Source of the DNA: VRUB01 sp046758085
GTDB taxonomy: Bacteria; Pseudomonadota; Gammaproteobacteria; Acidiferrobacterales; SPGG2
Assembly: GCA_046758085.1 (NCBI GenBank)
Contig: JBHHZP010000065.1
Location: forward strand, 1 to 18,791
DNA length: 18,791 nt
Direction: 5' to 3'
The notes under the pieces are model-generated. The model was not told the origin of the DNA and made no database searches. It was given only the letters and a program-made list of their open reading frames with translations. Below are positions 15,979 to 18,791 of this stretch, piece by piece. The translations under genes and the position numbers were made by a program. Each line of letters opens with the position of its first letter. The first letter of the stretch is position 1.

Positions 15979-16100
15979 ACAGTTGCAAGTAGCAAGTGTA
16001 AAGTAGCAAGTGGCTTGTCGATTACCATGACAACGGAGCGATTTTCCTTGTTGCTTGCGACCTGAAACTTGCCACTAGGAATTGCTATTCATTACTCCTG
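15979..16100. repeat. Heptamer repeat copy R9
   Basis: Forward units agttgca, agtagca, agtgtaa, agtagca and agtggct run from about 15981, starting just after the coq7 stop. A spacer follows, and then the inverted arm ccttgttgcttgcgacctga and aacttgccact. It ends at the start of the 2OG-oxygenase gene. Confidence 0.8.
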
Positions 16101-16658
16101 ATGCAGGCCGGAATCTCGGTGAAAGACAATCAGCAAACGATGTTGCTTGAAATCTATGACAATCTTGTTCCACAGGATTTGGTGGGGGAGATCTTTGAAT
16201 GCATTCACCAGCCTGCGTACAAGTTCGGACAAAAGTCGAATCCGGGTGATACGTTCGGGTTCTGGATCGCGAATATTACGGAGGAGATCCTCGGGTCTGT
16301 GAAACCTATCAACGCGTTAATGGAGATCGTGGACGACAACATCACGAAAGGACAATTCGACATCGCCCGTATGTACGTCAATGCCTACAACTTCGGTGAT
16401 TGCCCGACAGTTCATACCGATTACGATGCAGAGCGATATTATACGATGCTGTATTACGTGAACCCGGTATGGCACGCAGACTGGTCCGGCGAAACGGTAT
16501 TTTATAACGAAGCGCGAGACGACATTATTAAATCGGTCTATCCGACCCCGGGGCGGATCGCATTCTTCGATGCCCGTATTCCGCATACCGCAAGGACACC
16601 TACTCGTACTTGCGACTTCATCCGCTACACGATCGCTGCCAAGCTGATAAAGAAATAG
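16101..16658 (+). CDS. 2OG-Fe(II) oxygenase, prolyl 4-hydroxylase-like
   Basis: A 185-residue stand-alone double-stranded beta-helix oxygenase. The iron facial triad is visible as HTD (H105, D107) in TVHTDYD and the distal H162 in IPHTARTP, with R175 in FIRYT placed to bind 2-oxoglutarate. The segment NPVWHADWSGETVFY is typical of bacterial prolyl hydroxylase-like and carbohydrate-locus oxygenases. The ATG at 16101 touches the repeat edge and has no ribosome site; the ATG at 16140 (MLLEIYDN) is a good alternative start. The substrate is unknown; the next gene is a TPR-fused oxygenase, suggesting a joint modification of protein or sugar. Confidence 0.82.
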   Translation: MQAGISVKDNQQTMLLEIYDNLVPQDLVGEIFECIHQPAYKFGQKSNPGDTFGFWIANITEEILGSVKPINALMEIVDDNITKGQFDIARMYVNAYNFGDCPTVHTDYDAERYYTMLYYVNPVWHADWSGETVFYNEARDDIIKSVYPTPGRIAFFDARIPHTARTPTRTCDFIRYTIAAKLIKK

Positions 16659-16767
16659 GTACTGGCTGACCAAAAAGACGAACCAGTGTGTTCCCGATCA
16701 CCGCTCGTGATTTCGCCTTTGCTACAAACATTCGGGGATTGATCCTTAGCACAGCAGGGCAAGGTAC

Positions 16768-18072
16768 TTGGACATCGACCACGCATTGACATTAGCCGTA
16801 CAGCATCACGAGGCCGGGCAGCTACCCGAAGCGGAGAGCATCTACCGCCAGATCTTACAGGCCGAGTCCGATCAGCCTGACGCACTTCATCTGTTAGGTG
16901 TGCTGGCACACCAGTCGCGACAGCACGAAACGGCCCTGGACCTTATACAGCGGGCAACCAACAGCAACCCACAAAATGCAAATTTCCACAATAGCCTCGG
17001 CAATGTCTTGCGTGCGCTCGAGCGGCCCGAGGAGTCCGTCGTTGCCTACCAGCGCGCCATCGAGCTCGACCCGAGCCTCGTTACGGCCCACTCGAATCTC
17101 GGCACCGCCCTGCAGGAGCTAGGGAAAGCCGATGAAGCGGGGGCGGCGTACCGGCAGGCTATCGAGCTAAAGCCGGATTATGCCGATGCGCACTACAACC
17201 TCGGAACGGCGCTTAAGGACCAGGGAAAGCTGACAGAGGCCGTTAACGAAATGAAACGCGCCATCGAGCTCAACCCGCAATACCCGCACGCATACGTCGT
17301 GTTGGCCGGCTATCTGTTGCAACTACACAATGCTGGTAAGGCACTGGAAGCATGCAATGCTTGCCTGGGAATCGACCCTCTTAACCTGTTCGCGCTCGCA
17401 TTCAAGTCCATTGCACTCGCTGAGGTCGGGCAACATAACGCGGTACGTTATCTAATTGACTTCGATCGATTCATCCACTGCCGTCATATCGATTCACCGG
17501 CAGGTTTTCTCAGCCTCGCGGAGTTCAACACCGCGTTGGCAAAACACATTCGCACACACCCGACCATGATTACCGAGCCCACCGCCGGCGCGACACGCTT
17601 CGGGGGGCATACCGAAGAGCTTCTAGGTGAATCGGCGGGAACATTCGCGGAGTTCGCCACGACGATAAACGATGCTATCGCCGAGTACTTGCGCGCGCTG
17701 CCCGCGGACCCCGAGCACCCGTATCTCGCCTGGAAACCGCAGCGGTGGCGGCTTAGCACCTGGGGGGTGATACTAGGGACGCAGGGACACCAAATGCCGC
17801 ACAACCACCCGGATGGGTGGGTAAGCGGCGTGTACTACGTGAAGCTGCCGGGCGTTGTAAAGACATCGGATCGCAAACAGGCGGGCTGGATCGAGTTTGG
17901 ACAACCACCTGCCGAGTTCCACGATCAAGCGAGGCCCGAGGTCAGGGCAATTCAGCCGGAAGAAGGACTGCTCGTGTTGTTCCCCTCATACTTCTATCAT
18001 CGTACCATCCCGTTCGAAAGCACGGAGGAGCGTATCTGCTTTGCTTTCGATGCAATACCTGAAATTCAGTAG
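16768..18072 (+). CDS. TPR protein with C-terminal 2OG-Fe(II) oxygenase domain
   Basis: A 434-residue protein. Six or so TPR units (residues 1 to about 235) resemble the N-terminal module of the cluster at 204-9388 (HHEAGQLPEAESIYRQIL, DALHLLGVLAHQ). The C-terminal third is a PF13759-type putative oxygenase: HNHPDGWVSGVYYVKLPG (H345, H347), the distal H411 in FPSYFYHRT and R422 in ERICFAF as the likely 2-oxoglutarate anchor. The start is TTG at 16768 preceded by GGCAAGG. The gene is 110 bp downstream of the stand-alone oxygenase and probably co-transcribed with it. The final codons (Glu-Ile-Gln-stop) equal the left edge of the heptamer repeat. Confidence 0.85.
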   Translation: MDIDHALTLAVQHHEAGQLPEAESIYRQILQAESDQPDALHLLGVLAHQSRQHETALDLIQRATNSNPQNANFHNSLGNVLRALERPEESVVAYQRAIELDPSLVTAHSNLGTALQELGKADEAGAAYRQAIELKPDYADAHYNLGTALKDQGKLTEAVNEMKRAIELNPQYPHAYVVLAGYLLQLHNAGKALEACNACLGIDPLNLFALAFKSIALAEVGQHNAVRYLIDFDRFIHCRHIDSPAGFLSLAEFNTALAKHIRTHPTMITEPTAGATRFGGHTEELLGESAGTFAEFATTINDAIAEYLRALPADPEHPYLAWKPQRWRLSTWGVILGTQGHQMPHNHPDGWVSGVYYVKLPGVVKTSDRKQAGWIEFGQPPAEFHDQARPEVRAIQPEEGLLVLFPSYFYHRTIPFESTEERICFAFDAIPEIQ

Positions 18073-18168
18073 CGGGTTGCGGGTTGCGAGTGTCGAGTAG
18101 CGAGCGCTTGATAGTTACTCTTGAGATGTTCTTCCTCGCTACTAACTACTAGCGGACTAGCTACCGCA
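18064..18168. repeat. Heptamer repeat copy R10
   Basis: The edge AATTCAGTAGCG is followed by clean period-7 units agtagcg, ggttgcg, ggttgcg, agtgtcg and agtagcg, then the inverted arm cctcgctactaactactagc and ggactagctac. It overlaps the stop codon of the TPR-2OG-oxygenase gene. Confidence 0.8.
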
Positions 18169-18170
18169 GT

Positions 18171-18791
18171 TTAGAGTTTAATCATCGGCTTGTACTTGGC
18201 GCCGAAGATGTCGAGCACCTCTTGCCCAAAATCCCTGTCGCGGCAGCGAGACGTCCATCCAAGCTTACGAATCATAGTGACGCTGCCCTGGCGCCGTTTG
18301 TGCGGTTCCAGCAGGCTCAGCACTTCGAAGCTTGCGTTCACGCCAGCCGTCATCTGCTGGCGTTTTAGCTCGTTTGCAATCGGGCCGCACATGAGCTGCT
18401 TGCCTGCGACACCGTCGCGCTCGTAGCTCAGGTTCCAGTACGTGAAATGCAACAGCAACAGCCCGTGCTCCGGGTTGATCAGCCGCCAGTACTCCTGGAT
18501 AAAGTCCACGTACTCGGGTAATCCGCCGCAATCAAACCAGACTAGATCCAACGGGAAAGCCGATCTGTTCATCTGCCGGCTGCGGCCGTGAAAGTCACCC
18601 TGTTCCACCGCGACCCGTGACTCCAGCCCCAAGGACTCGATCACTTTGATCGCTTGAGGCCCGCTCGAGCCTTCATCGGAGAAGTCGTCGATCGCGTAGA
18701 GCTTGGGATTGTACTGTTCGGCATAATGATCTGGCGCCAGCAACAGCTGCCGCTCCTCATCTGCGTCCGGAGCCGCGAGAATACGCCGGTC
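18171..18791 (-). CDS. Methyltransferase-like protein, 5' end beyond window
   Basis: A partial gene. The frame is open to the window edge (at least 206 residues), so the true start is outside. The segment AIDDFSDEGSSGP, then VAVEQGDFHG and LDLVWFDCGGLPEYVDFIQEYWRLINPEHGLLLLHFTY, matches the acidic strand-2 end and the post-strand-4 region of class I SAM-dependent O-methyltransferases. The glycine-rich motif I would lie upstream, outside the window, so the assignment is partial. It is convergent with the TPR-oxygenase gene, with repeat R10 between them. Confidence 0.6.
   Translation of the reverse strand, partial: DRRILAAPDADEERQLLLAPDHYAEQYNPKLYAIDDFSDEGSSGPQAIKVIESLGLESRVAVEQGDFHGRSRQMNRSAFPLDLVWFDCGGLPEYVDFIQEYWRLINPEHGLLLLHFTYWNLSYERDGVAGKQLMCGPIANELKRQQMTAGVNASFEVLSLLEPHKRRQGSVTMIRKLGWTSRCRDRDFGQEVLDIFGAKYKPMIKL

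Overview
The window looks like a chromosomal segment of a gammaproteobacterium. The evidence is Coq7 (di-iron ubiquinone hydroxylase), a thioredoxin-like [2Fe-2S] ferredoxin, GlcF, an rplM-rpsI pair and a CCA-encoding tRNA-Gln(CUG). I cannot name a genus. About half the window is accessory: five proteins share a closely related N-terminal tetratricopeptide (TPR) module but carry different catalytic C-termini.

Layout. 204-9388 (+): four consecutive TPR genes, namely a TPR-GT9-like glycosyltransferase, a TPR-SAM methyltransferase and two TPR-GT41 (OGT/SPINDLY-type) glycosyltransferases. 9398-10195 (-): an NAD-dependent epimerase/dehydratase, convergent with the last GT41 gene. 10399-11505 (+): a GT4-type glycosyltransferase. 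11598-12549 (-): rplM, rpsI and tRNA-Gln, probably one transcript. 12693-12887 (-): a strong sigma70-like promoter about 165 bp from a perfect intrinsic terminator, which looks like a short RNA unit or an orphan leader. 12888-13270: no gene, but three perfect hairpins. 13271-13579 (-): ferredoxin. 13797-15062 (+): GlcF. 15333-15974 (+): Coq7. 16101-18072 (+): a stand-alone 2OG-Fe(II) oxygenase and then a TPR-2OG-Fe(II) oxygenase fusion. 18171-18791 (-): a methyltransferase-like gene cut by the window end.

The accessory genes read as a protein or glycan modification toolkit. TPR superhelices would recruit polypeptide substrates to different enzymes (hexosaminyl transfer, other glycosyl transfer, methylation, hydroxylation), and the epimerase and GT4 enzyme could supply or extend sugars. 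This is inferred from domains and neighbourhood; nothing in the sequence identifies the substrate.

A second theme runs across both core and accessory genes: a family of degenerate 7-bp tandem repeats (roughly AGTNRCR). They are often arranged as a forward arm followed by an inverted arm and sit in many of the intergenic gaps. Several abut or form the TAG stop codon of the upstream gene. The four clustered TPR genes all begin 41-42 nt after a repeat, behind a related leader that lacks a clear Shine-Dalgarno site. This suggests that repeat, leader and N-terminal TPR module were duplicated together.
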